A model generated the notes under the pieces. It made no database searches. It had not been told where the DNA came from and was given only the letters and a program-made list of their open reading frames with translations. Positions 43,109 to 53,491 of a DNA stretch of 64,000 nt are shown here, piece after piece; position 1 is the stretch's first letter; each line of letters opens with the position of its first letter. Both the position numbers and the translations under genes were made by a program. The stretch comes from Albidovulum sediminicola. GTDB taxonomy: Bacteria > Pseudomonadota > Alphaproteobacteria > Rhodobacterales > Rhodobacteraceae. The DNA is taken from positions 362,680-426,679 of the forward strand of contig NZ_JAOWLA010000001.1 in the NCBI RefSeq assembly GCF_025751575.1, written 5' to 3'.

Positions 43109-44310
43109 CGGATCGCCCCCACGGCCTTGCCCGCGCCCCGGAAGGCGTCGAGCGCGAAATCCAGATCGTCCCGGCTCAGTTTCGCGTTCATCTGCGTGCG
43201 GATGCGCGCCTGCCCCTTCGGCACCACCGGAAAGAAGAAGCCGGAGACATAGACCCCCCGGTCGTAAAGCGCCGAGGCCATCGCCTGCGCGAGCTTCGCG
43301 TCCCCCAGCATCACCGGGATGATCGGGTGCTCTCCCGGCAGCAGCGTGAAGCCAGCCTCCGTCAGCCCGGTGCGCCAGTAGCGGGCGTTCTCGAAAAGCT
43401 GCGCGCGCAGGTCGTCCGCCGCCTCGACCAGATCGATGGCGGCAATCCCTGCGGCCACCACGGCAGGCGGCAGCGCGTTCGAGAAGAGGTAAGGCCGCGC
43501 GCGTTGACGCAAGAGGTCGACGACGGGCTGCGGCCCAGCGATATAGCCGCCAAGCGCCCCGCCAAGGGCCTTGCCCAGCGTGCCGGTCAGGATATCGACC
43601 TCCACCCCTGCGTGGGCCGGCGTGCCGCGCCCCTGGGGGCCCATGAACCCCGTCGCGTGGCAGTCGTCCACCATGACGAGCGCGCCATATTTCTCGGCCA
43701 GCGCGGTGATCTCGGCCAGCTTCGCCAGGTAGCCGTCCATGGAAAAGACGCCGTCCGTCGCGATCATGACAAAGCGTGCTCCGTCGGCGCGGGCAGCCTG
43801 CAACTGCGCCTCAAGATCCGCCATGTCGGAATTCGCGTAACGGTAGCGCCGGGCCTTGCACAGCCGGATGCCGTCGATGATGGATGCGTGGTTCAACGCG
43901 TCTGAGATGATCGCATCCTCCGGCCCCAGAAGCGGCTCGAAGAGCCCGCCATTGGCGTCGAAACAGGCCGCGAACAGGATCGCGTCATCCTTGCCGAGGA
44001 AGCGGGCGATTCGCGCCTCCAGCTCCCGGTGCAGGTCCTGGGTGCCGCAGATGAACCGGACCGAGGCCATGCCGTAGCCGTGATCCTCCATCGCCGCCTT
44101 TGCCGCCGCGATCAGCGCCGGGTGGTCGGCCAGGCCAAGGTAGTTGTTGGCGCAAAGGTTCAGCATGTCGCGGCCCGCGACCTTCACATGCGCGCCTTGG
44201 GCCGAGGTGATCAGCCTCTCGCGCTTCATCAACCCGTCGGCCTCGATGGCCTCAAGCGTTTGGCCAAGGTGATCCAGAAACCCCTGCGTGTCCGGCATGA
44301 CAGACTCCAT
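43105..44310 (-). CDS. kbl: 2-amino-3-ketobutyrate CoA ligase (glycine C-acetyltransferase)
   Basis: Kbl cleaves 2-amino-3-oxobutyrate with CoA to glycine and acetyl-CoA, completing the Tdh pathway. This 401-residue PLP enzyme of the alpha-oxoamine synthase family has [49 protein letters not shown] and the PLP-Lys motif [16 protein letters not shown]. Mets at 44310 and 44298 are both possible starts with purine-rich leaders. Kbl and Tdh are translationally coupled. The upstream region holds repeated CGGAA motifs that probably bind the XRE-cupin regulator encoded just before it. Confidence 0.95.
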   Translation of the reverse strand: MESVMPDTQGFLDHLGQTLEAIEADGLMKRERLITSAQGAHVKVAGRDMLNLCANNYLGLADHPALIAAAKAAMEDHGYGMASVRFICGTQDLHRELEARIARFLGKDDAILFAACFDANGGLFEPLLGPEDAIISDALNHASIIDGIRLCKARRYRYANSDMADLEAQLQAARADGARFVMIATDGVFSMDGYLAKLAEITALAEKYGALVMVDDCHATGFMGPQGRGTPAHAGVEVDILTGTLGKALGGALGGYIAGPQPVVDLLRQRARPYLFSNALPPAVVAAGIAAIDLVEAADDLRAQLFENARYWRTGLTEAGFTLLPGEHPIIPVMLGDAKLAQAMASALYDRGVYVSGFFFPVVPKGQARIRTQMNAKLSRDDLDFALDAFRGAGKAVGAIR

Positions 44311-44313
44311 TCC

Positions 44314-44382
44314 TATATGGCGGAAAAATATCCGCGATCACGGAAAAGTCAATATGCCGGAATGAAATCCACTATAGCGGAA
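44314..44382. promoter_or_regulatory. Repeated CGGAA-type operator motifs upstream of kbl
   Basis: Three related 12-mers, TATATGGCGGAA (44314), AATATGCCGGAA (44351) and ACTATAGCGGAA (44371), lie within 70 bases of the kbl start; the last two are 20 bp apart. GCGGA-N6-TCCGC (44320-44335) forms a perfect dyad with the first, and TCCG-N6-CGGA overlaps it. The stretch is AT-rich. The likely binder is the XRE-cupin regulator whose gene ends 60 bases upstream. Confidence 0.5.
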
Positions 44383-44386
44383 CATG

Positions 44387-44416
44387 CTTCATTCTGGCCG
44401 AAATACTCCCGGGGGG
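44387..44416 (-). repeat. Dispersed intergenic element, copy 3
   Basis: Read on the minus strand, CCCCCCGGGAGTATTTCGGCC and AGAATGAAG follow a G/C-rich tract shortly after the stop codon of the XRE-cupin gene. It matches copy 2 (CCCCCGGAGTATTT, then CCAGAATGAA) in sequence and in position relative to the preceding gene. Confidence 0.55.
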
Positions 44417-44444
44417 TGCGGGGGGCAGGCGGCCGCCCGCCCTC

Positions 44445-45005
44445 TCAGCTGTTATGCACGATCAGGATCGCCCGCGCCGCGCCGTCCCCCGCGGCGATGC
44501 GATGCGGACGGTCGGCGAAATAGCGGGCGGTGTCACCGGTCCGGAGGTCCTGGCGATCCTCGCCCGAGACGACCTCCAGCGCGCCCTCCAGCACGGTCAG
44601 GCTTTCCCGGCACCCCGGCCCGTGCGGATCGCTGTCCAACAGGCCCTCGGCGTCGAAGCGCAGGTCATAGACCTCGGTTTCCCCCACCGCATCGGCGGGC
44701 GACAGGATGCGGATGCGCACCCCCTTGCCCCGGCCCGCGATGACCGGCACGGCCTCGGCCCGGATCACGTCGATCCCCGGGGCGGCGCGCCCTTCCAGTA
44801 GCCCCGCGAAATCGACCTGGAGCGCTTGGGTCAGGTTCCAAAGCGTGGCGACCGTGGGGCTCGATTCGCCCCGTTCGATCTGGCTGACCATCGAGCGGCT
44901 GACCCCCGAGAGCTTCGCCACCGCATCAAGGCTCAGGCCCTTGGCGCGGCGCGCCTGCTTGAGCGAGGCGGCAAGACGGTCGTGGATGTCGGGGCGCGTG
45001 TTCAT
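44445..45005 (-). CDS. XRE-family regulator with C-terminal cupin domain
   Basis: A 186-residue two-domain regulator. The HTH covers about residues 8-62 (LKQARRAKGLSLDAVAKLSG, then VSRSMVSQIERGESSPTVATLWNL), and a cupin sensor domain follows with the segments GCRESLTVLEGALEVVSGED and LRTGDTARYFADRPHRI. Regulators of this kind commonly control amino-acid catabolism and bind the ligand in the cupin. Located directly upstream of kbl-tdh on the same strand, it is the obvious candidate regulator of threonine use. The upstream frame is longer but this Met starts the conserved domain. Confidence 0.9.
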   Translation of the reverse strand: MNTRPDIHDRLAASLKQARRAKGLSLDAVAKLSGVSRSMVSQIERGESSPTVATLWNLTQALQVDFAGLLEGRAAPGIDVIRAEAVPVIAGRGKGVRIRILSPADAVGETEVYDLRFDAEGLLDSDPHGPGCRESLTVLEGALEVVSGEDRQDLRTGDTARYFADRPHRIAAGDGAARAILIVHNS

Positions 45006-45036
45006 GATCCAAGGGTGAGGCGGCGCGGGGGAAAGG

Positions 45037-45954
45037 TCAACGGGGCAGCATGTCCTCGCCATCCGGATCGGCGGCCTCGTCCAGCAGCCAGTCCCGGAAG
45101 GCCTGAAGCGGCGGGTACCACTCGCCCACGCGCGGCCAGACGAGGTAGTAGCTGCCCTCCCCCGCCACCGGCGCGCCCCAGGCGGCAACCAGCCGCCGGT
45201 CGGAAAGTTCGGCCTTGGCCAGGAACTCGGGCAGGAGCGCGACGCCCAGCCCATGGATCGTCGCCTGGATCATCGGGGCGAACTGGTCGAAGAGCATCCC
45301 CTGGGGCGGCGCGCCCTCCACGCCATGGGCGCGGAACCAGCCCGCCCAGGCATTGGGCCGTGTCTCCAGTTGCAGAAGCGGCAGCCGCGCCAGGTCCGAA
45401 GCCTCGCCCACGGGGTTGGCGGCGAGGAATTCGGGCGAACAGGTCGCGATCAGCCGCTCGTCGAACAGCTTGACCGTGCCCGCGCCCGGCCAGCTGTCGG
45501 TGCCGAAGTGGATCGCGGCGTCGAAGCCCTCTTCCTCGAAATCGAAGGGGCGCAGCCGGGTGCCGAGGTTGATGGTGATGCCCGGATGCGCCGACAGGAA
45601 GCGCGGCAGCCGGGGCGCCAGCCAGCGCGTGCCGAAGGTCGGAAGGATCGCAAGCGCCAGCGTGCCGCCGCCGGTCCCCGCGCGCAGCCGCATCGACCCG
45701 CGCGAGATCAGGTCCAGCGCCTTGCCCACGTCGCGGGCATAGGCCAACGCCCGGTCGTTCGGCTTCAGCCGGCGCCCCTCGCGCAGGAAAAGCTGCACGC
45801 CCAGTTGCGCCTCCAGGTTCTGGATCAACCGGCTGACCGCCCCTTGCGTCAGATCGAGGTCACGCGCCGCCGCCAGCGTCGAGCCGGTGCGGCAGGCGGC
45901 CTCGAATGCCGTCAGCAGGCTGATCGACGGCAGAAGTCGGCGAGGAACGGCCAT
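45037..45954 (-). CDS. LysR-family transcriptional regulator (GcvA-like)
   Basis: A 305-residue LysR protein: HTH at about residues 5-65 (LLTAFEAACRTGSTLAAARDL, then DLTQGAVSRLIQNLEAQLGV), then a substrate-binding domain with ALAILPTFGTRWLAPRLPRFL, the pattern of the GcvA group. It is divergent from the aminotransferase that begins the lysine-degradation genes, with a palindromic ATATG-N9-CATAT motif at its own start. It probably regulates that operon in response to lysine or a pathway intermediate; that is inference from position. Confidence 0.92.
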   Translation of the reverse strand: MAVPRRLLPSISLLTAFEAACRTGSTLAAARDLDLTQGAVSRLIQNLEAQLGVQLFLREGRRLKPNDRALAYARDVGKALDLISRGSMRLRAGTGGGTLALAILPTFGTRWLAPRLPRFLSAHPGITINLGTRLRPFDFEEEGFDAAIHFGTDSWPGAGTVKLFDERLIATCSPEFLAANPVGEASDLARLPLLQLETRPNAWAGWFRAHGVEGAPPQGMLFDQFAPMIQATIHGLGVALLPEFLAKAELSDRRLVAAWGAPVAGEGSYYLVWPRVGEWYPPLQAFRDWLLDEAADPDGEDMLPR

Positions 45955-45973
45955 ATATGTGCTCCATGCATAT
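45955..45973. promoter_or_regulatory. ATATG-N9-CATAT dyad between lysR and the aminotransferase
   Basis: A perfect 5-bp inverted repeat with a 9-bp spacer directly in front of the LysR start, in an AT-rich region. Related sequences GCATAT (46015) and the palindrome GCATATGC (46022) lie closer to the aminotransferase start. Together they look like a LysR recognition site plus activation site. Confidence 0.45.
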
Positions 45974-46049
45974 AATACCGCCGCAATAGCAGTATTCCGC
46001 GTCCGAAAAAAGGCGCATATAGCATATGCCCAGAGTCAGGAGCCGCAGG

Positions 46050-47258
46050 ATGCCCCAAGATCCCTTCCGCCGTGCCACACGCATCGCCGCCGTGGAGCTG
46101 TCGGAGATCATCCAGGTTTCCGAGGCCGCCGCCGCCCTGAAGCGCGCGGGGCGCGACGTGATCTCGCTCGGCACCGGAGAGCCCGACTTTCCCACGCCCC
46201 CGCATGTCGTCGCCGCGGCCCATGAGGCGGCGCTGCGGGGTGAGACGACCTATACGCCGACCGCCGGGACGCCCGCGTTGCGCACCGCGATCGCAGCGGC
46301 CTGCGAACGCGAGAACGGCTATCGCCCGGAACCGGCCGAGGTCATCGTGTCCACCGGGGCCAAGCAGGTGATCTTCAACGCCTTCTTCGCAACCCTCGAC
46401 GCCGGCGACGAGGTGATCCTGGCCGCGCCCTACTGGACGAGCTACCCCGACATGGTGGCCGTCTGCGGCGGCACGTCTGTCGTCGTTCCGACCGACGCCG
46501 CGACCGGCTTCAAGCTGACGCCTGATGCTCTGGCGGCAGCCATCACCGGGCGCACGCGCTGGGTGCTCCTGAACTCCCCCGGCAACCCCTCCGGCGCGGT
46601 CTATGCGCCCGCCGAACTGGAGGCGCTCGCGGAGGTTCTGCGCGGCGCGCCCCATGTCGGCATCATCGCCGACGAGATCTACCAGCATATCTGCTACGTC
46701 CCCTTCGCCTCGTTTCGCACCGTGGCGCCGGATCTTGCCGGGCGCATGCTCATCGTGAACGGCGTGTCGAAGTCCTACGCGATGACCGGCTGGCGGATCG
46801 GCTGGGGGATCGGGCCAAGACGGCTGATCGAAGCCATGGCGGCGGCGCAGGGGCAGGCGACCTCCGGCGCCTCCTCCGTCGGCCAGGCGGCCGCGCTGGC
46901 GGCGATCTCGGGCGACCAGCAGTTGCTGGCCGAGCGCAACGACGATTTCCGCGATCGCCGCGACATGGTGCAGAGCGCGCTGAACGCGACCGGACTGATC
47001 CGCTGCGCCTCGGCCGAAGGGGCGTTCTACCTGTTCCCCGATTGCACGGCGACCTTCGGAAAGACCGCGCCCGACGGCGCCGTGATCGACTGCGACGCCG
47101 ATTTCACCGCCGCGCTGCTCAGCGCCGAAGGGGTGGCGCTCGTGCCCGGCCGCGCCTTCGGGCTTCCCGGCCATTTCCGCCTGTCCTACGCCTATGCACG
47201 CGCCTCCCTGGCCGAGGCCTGCACCCGCATTGCCCGATTCTGCCAATCGCTGACCTGA
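46050..47258 (+). CDS. Class I/II PLP aminotransferase, probably 2-aminoadipate aminotransferase
   Basis: A 402-residue aspartate-aminotransferase-fold enzyme: [14 protein letters not shown] near the N-terminus, [26 protein letters not shown], the PLP-stabilising Asp in IIADEIYQH, the Schiff-base Lys in [14 protein letters not shown] and the C-terminal Arg in FRLSYA. The substrate is not readable from sequence, but gene context (glutaryl-CoA dehydrogenase 11 bases downstream, then a 2-oxoacid dehydrogenase and an aminoadipate-semialdehyde dehydrogenase) points to 2-aminoadipate to 2-oxoadipate. The Met at 46050 follows AGGAG; an upstream ATG has weaker support. Confidence 0.88.
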   Translation: MPQDPFRRATRIAAVELSEIIQVSEAAAALKRAGRDVISLGTGEPDFPTPPHVVAAAHEAALRGETTYTPTAGTPALRTAIAAACERENGYRPEPAEVIVSTGAKQVIFNAFFATLDAGDEVILAAPYWTSYPDMVAVCGGTSVVVPTDAATGFKLTPDALAAAITGRTRWVLLNSPGNPSGAVYAPAELEALAEVLRGAPHVGIIADEIYQHICYVPFASFRTVAPDLAGRMLIVNGVSKSYAMTGWRIGWGIGPRRLIEAMAAAQGQATSGASSVGQAAALAAISGDQQLLAERNDDFRDRRDMVQSALNATGLIRCASAEGAFYLFPDCTATFGKTAPDGAVIDCDADFTAALLSAEGVALVPGRAFGLPGHFRLSYAYARASLAEACTRIARFCQSLT

Positions 47259-47269
47259 GGAGACCGCCC

Positions 47270-48478
<1,209 letters not shown>

Positions 48479-48565
48479 TCTCTTCTTTTCGAAAATATCC
48501 CCGCCGGAGGCTCCCTTCGGATCCGTTGGAAGCCTCCGGCGGGGATATTTGGAAAAAGAAGAAAG
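48479..48565. repeat. Perfect 20-bp inverted repeat made of two opposed dispersed elements
   Basis: The arms at 48493-48512 and 48531-48550 are perfectly complementary over 20 bases (AAATATCCCCGCCGGAGGCT) with an 18-base loop, and partial pairing continues outward through TCTTCTTTT and AAAAAGAAGA. Each arm is a copy of the dispersed element, facing opposite ways. It sits directly after the gcdH stop and ends 20 bases before the E1 start, so it may terminate, attenuate or protect mRNA between the two genes. Confidence 0.75.
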
Positions 48566-48584
48566 CATAAGAGAGACAGGGACG

Positions 48585-50774
48585 ATGGATCGCGCTGATA
48601 TCGTACACGAGAATTTCCTGCGCCGGGTGGCGGCGCGCGACCTGCCGCCGGGCGCGGCGCCCTCTGGGGCTTTGTCGCGGGCGGAGGCGGTTGCCGCCTA
48701 TCGGGCGGGGTGTCTGACGCGCGCGCTCGACCGGCAGAGCCGGGCGATGCAGAAAGCGGGGCAGGGCTTCTACACGATCGGGTCCTCGGGGCACGAGGGG
48801 CTGGCGGCGGTCGCGCTGGCGCTTCGGCCCACCGACATGGCCTTCCTGCACTACCGCGATGCGGCTTTTCAGATCGCACGCGCGAGGCAGGTTCCGGGCC
48901 AGTCGATCGCCTGGGACATGCTCCTGAGTTTCGCGGCCTCCTCCGAGGATCCGATTTCCGGCGGGCGGCACAAGGTGCTGGGGTCGAAGGCGCTGAACAT
49001 CCCCCCGCAGACCTCGACCATTGCCTCGCATCTGCCGAAGGCCGTGGGCGCGGCCTATGCGGTCGGTGCGGCGCGGCGTCATCGGCCCGAGCATCAGGAA
49101 CTGCCGGACGATGCGATCGTCTATTGTTCCTTCGGGGACGCTTCGGCCAACCATTCGACCGCGCAGGGCGCCTTCAATACCGCACAGTGGACGTCCTATC
49201 AATCGATCCCGCTGCCACTGCTTTTCGTCTGCGAGGACAATGGCATCGGCATTTCCACAAAGACACCCAAGGGCTGGATCGCGGCGACGTTCGGGAACCG
49301 GCCCGGGTTGAAGTATTTCCACTGCAATGGCCTCGACATTTACGAGACCTACCGCGTAGCGCAGGAGGCCGCGGCCTATGTCCGCAATCGCCGCAAGCCC
49401 GCCTTCCTTCATGTGGGGACGATCCGGCTTTACGGGCACGCCGGTGCCGATGTGCCGACGACCTATCTGTCGCGGGAGGAGGTTGAAGCGGAGGAGGCGA
49501 ACGATCCGCTTCTGCATTCCGTCCGGCTTCTGGACCAGGCGGGGGCGATGACGCCCGGCGACTCGCTGAAGGTCTATGAGGAGACCTGCGCGCGGGTGGC
49601 GCGTGTGGCCACGGATGCGGTCCAGCGGCCGCGTCTGAAGACGGCGGCGGATGTCATGGCCTCTCTCATCCCGCCGAAACGGGTCTGCCGCCCGACGAAC
49701 GGCCCCTCGGCCGAGGCGCGGGCCGCGGCCTTCGGCGGCGATCTGAAGGCGATGGAGGAGCCGCAGATCCTGTCGCGGCTGATCAACTGGACACTGACGG
49801 ACCTGATGCTGGCCCATCCCGAGATCGTCATGATGGGCGAGGATGTGGGCCGCAAGGGCGGCGTCTATGGGGTGACCCAGAAGCTGACGCAGCGGTTCGG
49901 ACCCGACCGGATGATCGACACGCTGTTGGACGAACAGTCGATCCTGGGCCTTGCCATCGGCATGGCCCAGAACGGGTTCGTGCCGATGCCCGAGATCCAG
50001 TTCCTCGCCTACCTCCACAATGCCGAGGACCAGATCCGGGGGGAGGCCGCGACGCTGCCCTTCTTCTCGAACGGGCAATACACCAACCCGATGGTGCTGA
50101 GGATCGCGGGGCTTGGCTATCAGAAGGGCTTCGGCGGGCATTTCCACAACGACAACTCGGTGGCGGTCCTGCGCGACATTCCGGGCGTGATCCTCGCCTG
50201 CCCCTCGAACGGGGCGGACGCGGCGCGGATGCTGCGGGAATGCGCGCGGCTCGCGCGGGAGGAGCAACGGGTCGTGGTCTTCCTGGAGCCGATCGCGCTT
50301 TACCCGATGCGGGACCTGCATGCGGAGAAGGACGGCGGCTGGATGCGCCGCTATCCCGACCCGTCGGAGGTGATCCCGCTGGGCGAGGTCGGCGTGCATG
50401 GCGCGGGCGAGGACCTGGCCATCGTGACCTTCGGCAACGGCTATTACCTTTCGCGGCAGGCGGAACGGCGGCTGGCAGAGGCCGGCGTCAAGGCGCGCGT
50501 CATCGACATGCGCTGGCTGTCGCCCCTTCCAGCCGAGGCGTTGGTGGAGGCGGTCAAGGGCGCGCGCCGCATCCTGATCGTGGACGAGACGCGCCGGTCG
50601 GGCGGGGTGGCCGAGGCGCTGATGGCGCTTTTCGCGGAGCGGACCGATGTGCCGAAGGCGCGCCTGACGGCCGAGGACAGCTTCATCGCGACGGGGCCCG
50701 CCTATGCGGCGACGATGCCCTCGGCCGAGGGCATCTATGAGGCGGCGATGGCGCTGATCGGGGGGGCGGAATGA
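48585..50774 (+). CDS. Fused E1 alpha-beta of a 2-oxoacid dehydrogenase (probably 2-oxoadipate)
   Basis: A 729-residue thiamine-diphosphate enzyme joining both E1 subunits. The alpha part (about 1-380) has the TPP motif from GDASANHSTAQGAFNTA to CEDNGIGIST and the phosphorylation-loop-like RLYGHAGADVPTTY. The beta part (about 400-729) has MMGEDVGRKGGVYGVTQKL, RMIDTLLDEQSILGLAIG, PEIQFLAYLHNAEDQIRGE and VDETRRSGGVAEAL. Relatives act on branched-chain 2-oxoacids; between glutaryl-CoA dehydrogenase and aminoadipate-semialdehyde dehydrogenase the likely substrate is 2-oxoadipate. No lipoyl E2 or E3 gene is in the window, so it must borrow one or work differently. Its end overlaps the next gene (ATGA). 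Confidence 0.9.
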   Translation: MDRADIVHENFLRRVAARDLPPGAAPSGALSRAEAVAAYRAGCLTRALDRQSRAMQKAGQGFYTIGSSGHEGLAAVALALRPTDMAFLHYRDAAFQIARARQVPGQSIAWDMLLSFAASSEDPISGGRHKVLGSKALNIPPQTSTIASHLPKAVGAAYAVGAARRHRPEHQELPDDAIVYCSFGDASANHSTAQGAFNTAQWTSYQSIPLPLLFVCEDNGIGISTKTPKGWIAATFGNRPGLKYFHCNGLDIYETYRVAQEAAAYVRNRRKPAFLHVGTIRLYGHAGADVPTTYLSREEVEAEEANDPLLHSVRLLDQAGAMTPGDSLKVYEETCARVARVATDAVQRPRLKTAADVMASLIPPKRVCRPTNGPSAEARAAAFGGDLKAMEEPQILSRLINWTLTDLMLAHPEIVMMGEDVGRKGGVYGVTQKLTQRFGPDRMIDTLLDEQSILGLAIGMAQNGFVPMPEIQFLAYLHNAEDQIRGEAATLPFFSNGQYTNPMVLRIAGLGYQKGFGGHFHNDNSVAVLRDIPGVILACPSNGADAARMLRECARLAREEQRVVVFLEPIALYPMRDLHAEKDGGWMRRYPDPSEVIPLGEVGVHGAGEDLAIVTFGNGYYLSRQAERRLAEAGVKARVIDMRWLSPLPAEALVEAVKGARRILIVDETRRSGGVAEALMALFAERTDVPKARLTAEDSFIATGPAYAATMPSAEGIYEAAMALIGGAE

Positions 50775-51814
50775 AAACGGCCGTTGTCATCTGCCCCGGC
50801 CGGGGCACCTATACAAAGACCGAGCTTGGCTATCTGGGGCGGCATTTCCGCGACCGGGGGTTGATGAACGCCTTTGATGGCCTGCGCGCCGCGCAGGGGC
50901 AGGACACGCTCAGCGCGCTCGACGGGGCGGCGAGCTATTCGGTGGCACGGCATACGCGGGGTGACAATGCCTCGGCGCTGATCTACGCGGCGACGCTGGG
51001 CGATTTTCGCGCCATTGACGAGGGCGCGGTGAAGGTCGTGGCGGTCACCGGCAACTCCATGGGCTGGTATTCCGCGCTTGCCTGCGGTGGCGCGCTGAGC
51101 GCCGAGGCGGGCTTCGAGGTCGTCAACACCATGGGCACGCTGATGCAGCAGTCGCTGATCGGCGGGCAGCTGATCTATCCCTTCGTGGGAGAAGACTGGC
51201 GGCCCGAGCCCGCGCGCAAGGCCGAACTTCTGGCCCTTGTGGACACGATCGCGGCCCGCGCCGATCATGTGCTGACGCTGTCGATCGACCTGGGCGGGAT
51301 GCTGGTCCTGGCGGGGAACGAGGCAGGGCTTGCCGCGTTCGAAGCGGCGGTGCCGGCCGTTCAGGGACGCTTCCCGATGCGGCTCGCCAACCATGCGGCC
51401 TTCCACTCCGCGCTTCAGGCGCCAGTCGCTGAACGGGGCCGCGCGCGGCTTTCGCCCGCGCTCTTCGGCCAGCCGCGCCTGCCGATGATCGATGGACGCG
51501 GCGCGATCTGGTGGCCAGGGGCCACCGACACGCAGGCCCTTTGGGACTACACGCTTGGCCACCAGGTGACCGAGACCTACGACTTCACCCATGCGATCCG
51601 GATCGCGGCGCGCGAATTCGCGCCCGATCTCTTCATCGTCACCGGCCCTGGCACCACATTGGGGGGCGCGGTCGCGCAGTCCTTGATCCTGTCGGACTGG
51701 CGCGGCATGGGATCGAAAACCGATTTTCAGACACGGCAACAGGCGGCGCCGGTGCTGATCTCCATGGGAATGGAAGATCAGCGGGCGGCCGTCACTAAGG
51801 GAGACCAGAGATGA
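50771..51814 (+). CDS. FabD-like acyltransferase of unknown role in the lysine operon
   Basis: A 347-residue protein with the fold pattern of malonyl-CoA:ACP transacylase. Near the N-terminus VVICPGRGTYTKTELGYLG replaces the usual FPGQGSQ segment, the nucleophile elbow is VTGNSMGWYSAL (Ser in G-x-S-x-G), and the second catalytic His is probably in NHAAFHSALQAP. A canonical FabD would sit with fatty-acid genes; this one is translationally coupled to both the E1 fusion and the aldehyde dehydrogenase. It might transfer or hydrolyse a glutaryl or 2-aminoadipyl group. That is speculation, and the gene should not be named fabD. Confidence 0.8.
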   Translation: MKTAVVICPGRGTYTKTELGYLGRHFRDRGLMNAFDGLRAAQGQDTLSALDGAASYSVARHTRGDNASALIYAATLGDFRAIDEGAVKVVAVTGNSMGWYSALACGGALSAEAGFEVVNTMGTLMQQSLIGGQLIYPFVGEDWRPEPARKAELLALVDTIAARADHVLTLSIDLGGMLVLAGNEAGLAAFEAAVPAVQGRFPMRLANHAAFHSALQAPVAERGRARLSPALFGQPRLPMIDGRGAIWWPGATDTQALWDYTLGHQVTETYDFTHAIRIAAREFAPDLFIVTGPGTTLGGAVAQSLILSDWRGMGSKTDFQTRQQAAPVLISMGMEDQRAAVTKGDQR

Positions 51815-53310
51815 CCCATGAAGATATCCTCAAGGCCGCGGGCCTGACGCAGGACGAACTGACGGGCGGCACGCTGGCCGTACATTCGCCCATCGACGGG
51901 GCGGAGGTCGCGCGTATCCGCGAAACCGCGCCCGCCGACATGCCTGCCGTCATCGCCAGGGCGCAGGAGGCCTTCAAGGCCTGGCGCCAGGTGCCCGCGC
52001 CGCGGCGGGGCGAGTTGGTGCGGCTCCTGGGCGAGGAACTGCGCGCGGCCAAGGCCGAACTGGGGGCGCTGGTGACGCTGGAGGCGGGCAAGATCACCTC
52101 CGAAGGTCTGGGCGAGGTGCAGGAGATGATCGACATCTGCGACTTTGCCGTGGGCCTCAGCCGGCAGATCTACGGGCTGACCATCGCCTCCGAGCGCCCC
52201 GGCCACCGCATGATGGAGACCTGGCACCCGATGGGCCCCTGCGCGGTCATCACCGCCTTCAACTTCCCCGTCGCGGTCTGGTCCTGGAACACCGCTCTGG
52301 CGCTGGTCTGCGGCGATCCGGTGATCTGGAAGCCGTCGGAAAAGACGCCGCTGACGGCCTTGGCCTCGATGAAGATCATGGAGCGCGCGCTCAAGCGTTT
52401 CGGCGATGCGCCGGAAGGGCTGGTGCAGCTTGTCATCGGCGGCCCGGCCATCGGCGAGGCGCTGGTGAATTCGAAGGACGTGCCGATCGTCTCGGCCACC
52501 GGATCAACCCGCATGGGCGGCATCGTCGGGCCGAAAGTCGCGGCGCGCTGGGGTCGGCCGATCCTGGAACTGGGCGGCAACAACGCGATGATCGTTGCGC
52601 CTTCGGCCGACCTCGACATGGCGGTGCGCGCCATCGTCTTTTCGGCGGTCGGCACGGCAGGCCAGCGCTGCACCACTCTGCGCCGCCTGATCGCCCACAA
52701 CTCGATCAAGGACGATCTGGTGGCGAAGCTCGTCAAGGCCTATGGCAGCCTGCCGGTCGGCGACCCGCGCAAGGGCACCACGCTGGTCGGGCCGCTGGTC
52801 GACCATGGCGCGCGCGACCGGATGCAAGCGGCCCTGGAACAGGCGCGCGCCGAGGGCGGCAAGGTTCATGGCGGGCGCACCGTGGCAGAAGGCGTGCCGC
52901 AGGGCGGGGCCTATGTGGAACCCGCGATTGCCGAGATGCCCGCCCAGACCGACACGGTCCGGACCGAGACCTTCGCGCCGATCCTCTACGTCATGGGCTA
53001 TGATGAACTGGAGGAGGCCATCGCCATCCAGAACGACGTGCCGCAGGGCCTGTCGTCGTGCATCTTCACGCTGAACATGCGCGAGGCGGAAACCTTCTTG
53101 TCGGCGGCCGGATCGGACTGCGGGATCGCCAACGTCAACATCGGCCCCTCGGGCGCCGAGATCGGCGGCGCCTTCGGCGGCGAGAAGGAGACCGGCGGTG
53201 GCCGCGAAAGCGGCTCGGACGCCTGGAAGGGCTACATGCGGCGCCAGACCAACACCATCAACTACGGCGCGACCTTGCCCTTGGCGCAGGGGGTGAAGTT
53301 CGACTTCTGA
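51811..53310 (+). CDS. Aminoadipate-semialdehyde (piperideine-6-carboxylate) dehydrogenase
   Basis: A 499-residue NAD-dependent aldehyde dehydrogenase of the ALDH7/antiquitin type. Landmarks are ITAFNFPVAVWSWNTALAL, SATGSTRMGGIVG, the general-base Glu in LELGGNNA, the nucleophile Cys in GTAGQRCTTLRRL and the C-terminal GGAFGGEKETGGGRESGSDAWKGYMRR pattern, split here by the family's substrate loop, that distinguishes this group from betaine-aldehyde dehydrogenases. It converts 2-aminoadipate 6-semialdehyde (or its cyclic form) to 2-aminoadipate. It overlaps the upstream gene by four bases and is followed by a strong terminator. Confidence 0.92.
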   Translation: MTHEDILKAAGLTQDELTGGTLAVHSPIDGAEVARIRETAPADMPAVIARAQEAFKAWRQVPAPRRGELVRLLGEELRAAKAELGALVTLEAGKITSEGLGEVQEMIDICDFAVGLSRQIYGLTIASERPGHRMMETWHPMGPCAVITAFNFPVAVWSWNTALALVCGDPVIWKPSEKTPLTALASMKIMERALKRFGDAPEGLVQLVIGGPAIGEALVNSKDVPIVSATGSTRMGGIVGPKVAARWGRPILELGGNNAMIVAPSADLDMAVRAIVFSAVGTAGQRCTTLRRLIAHNSIKDDLVAKLVKAYGSLPVGDPRKGTTLVGPLVDHGARDRMQAALEQARAEGGKVHGGRTVAEGVPQGGAYVEPAIAEMPAQTDTVRTETFAPILYVMGYDELEEAIAIQNDVPQGLSSCIFTLNMREAETFLSAAGSDCGIANVNIGPSGAEIGGAFGGEKETGGGRESGSDAWKGYMRRQTNTINYGATLPLAQGVKFDF

Positions 53311-53338
53311 GGCGCGGGATCCTTCCAGAGGGTCAATG

Positions 53339-53385
53339 CAGGCCGGTCGGCATAATGCCCGACCGGCCTGTCTTATTTCTTGTTT
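53339..53385 (+). terminator. Intrinsic terminator after the lysine operon
   Basis: A perfect 12-bp GC-rich stem (CAGGCCGGTCGG / CCGACCGGCCTG) with an 8-base loop is followed by the T-rich tract TCTTATTTCTTGTTT. It lies 28 bases after the aldehyde dehydrogenase stop and should end that transcript. Confidence 0.85.
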
Positions 53386-53398
53386 CAATAATAAATTT

Positions 53399-53450
53399 CG
53401 TCGGAATGATCGGCGCAATCGCCATCACAATCCGGCAATATGCGTCGGAA
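53399..53450. promoter_or_regulatory. CGTCGGAA direct repeats in the lysine dehydrogenase promoter region
   Basis: The octamer CGTCGGAA occurs at 53399 and 53443 (44 bp apart) in the 106 bases between the terminator and the next gene. The second copy follows CAATATG, as in one of the motifs upstream of kbl (AATATGCCGGAA). It is a candidate operator, with only weak support. Confidence 0.3.
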
Positions 53451-53491
53451 AGGGGCATTCGGGCCCCGGGCGACGAAAGAAGGAACAAGAG

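Noticed and set aside
50771..51814. Naming this gene fabD
   Set aside because: Context is amino-acid catabolism, the N-terminal glutamine motif is altered, and no fatty-acid genes are nearby.
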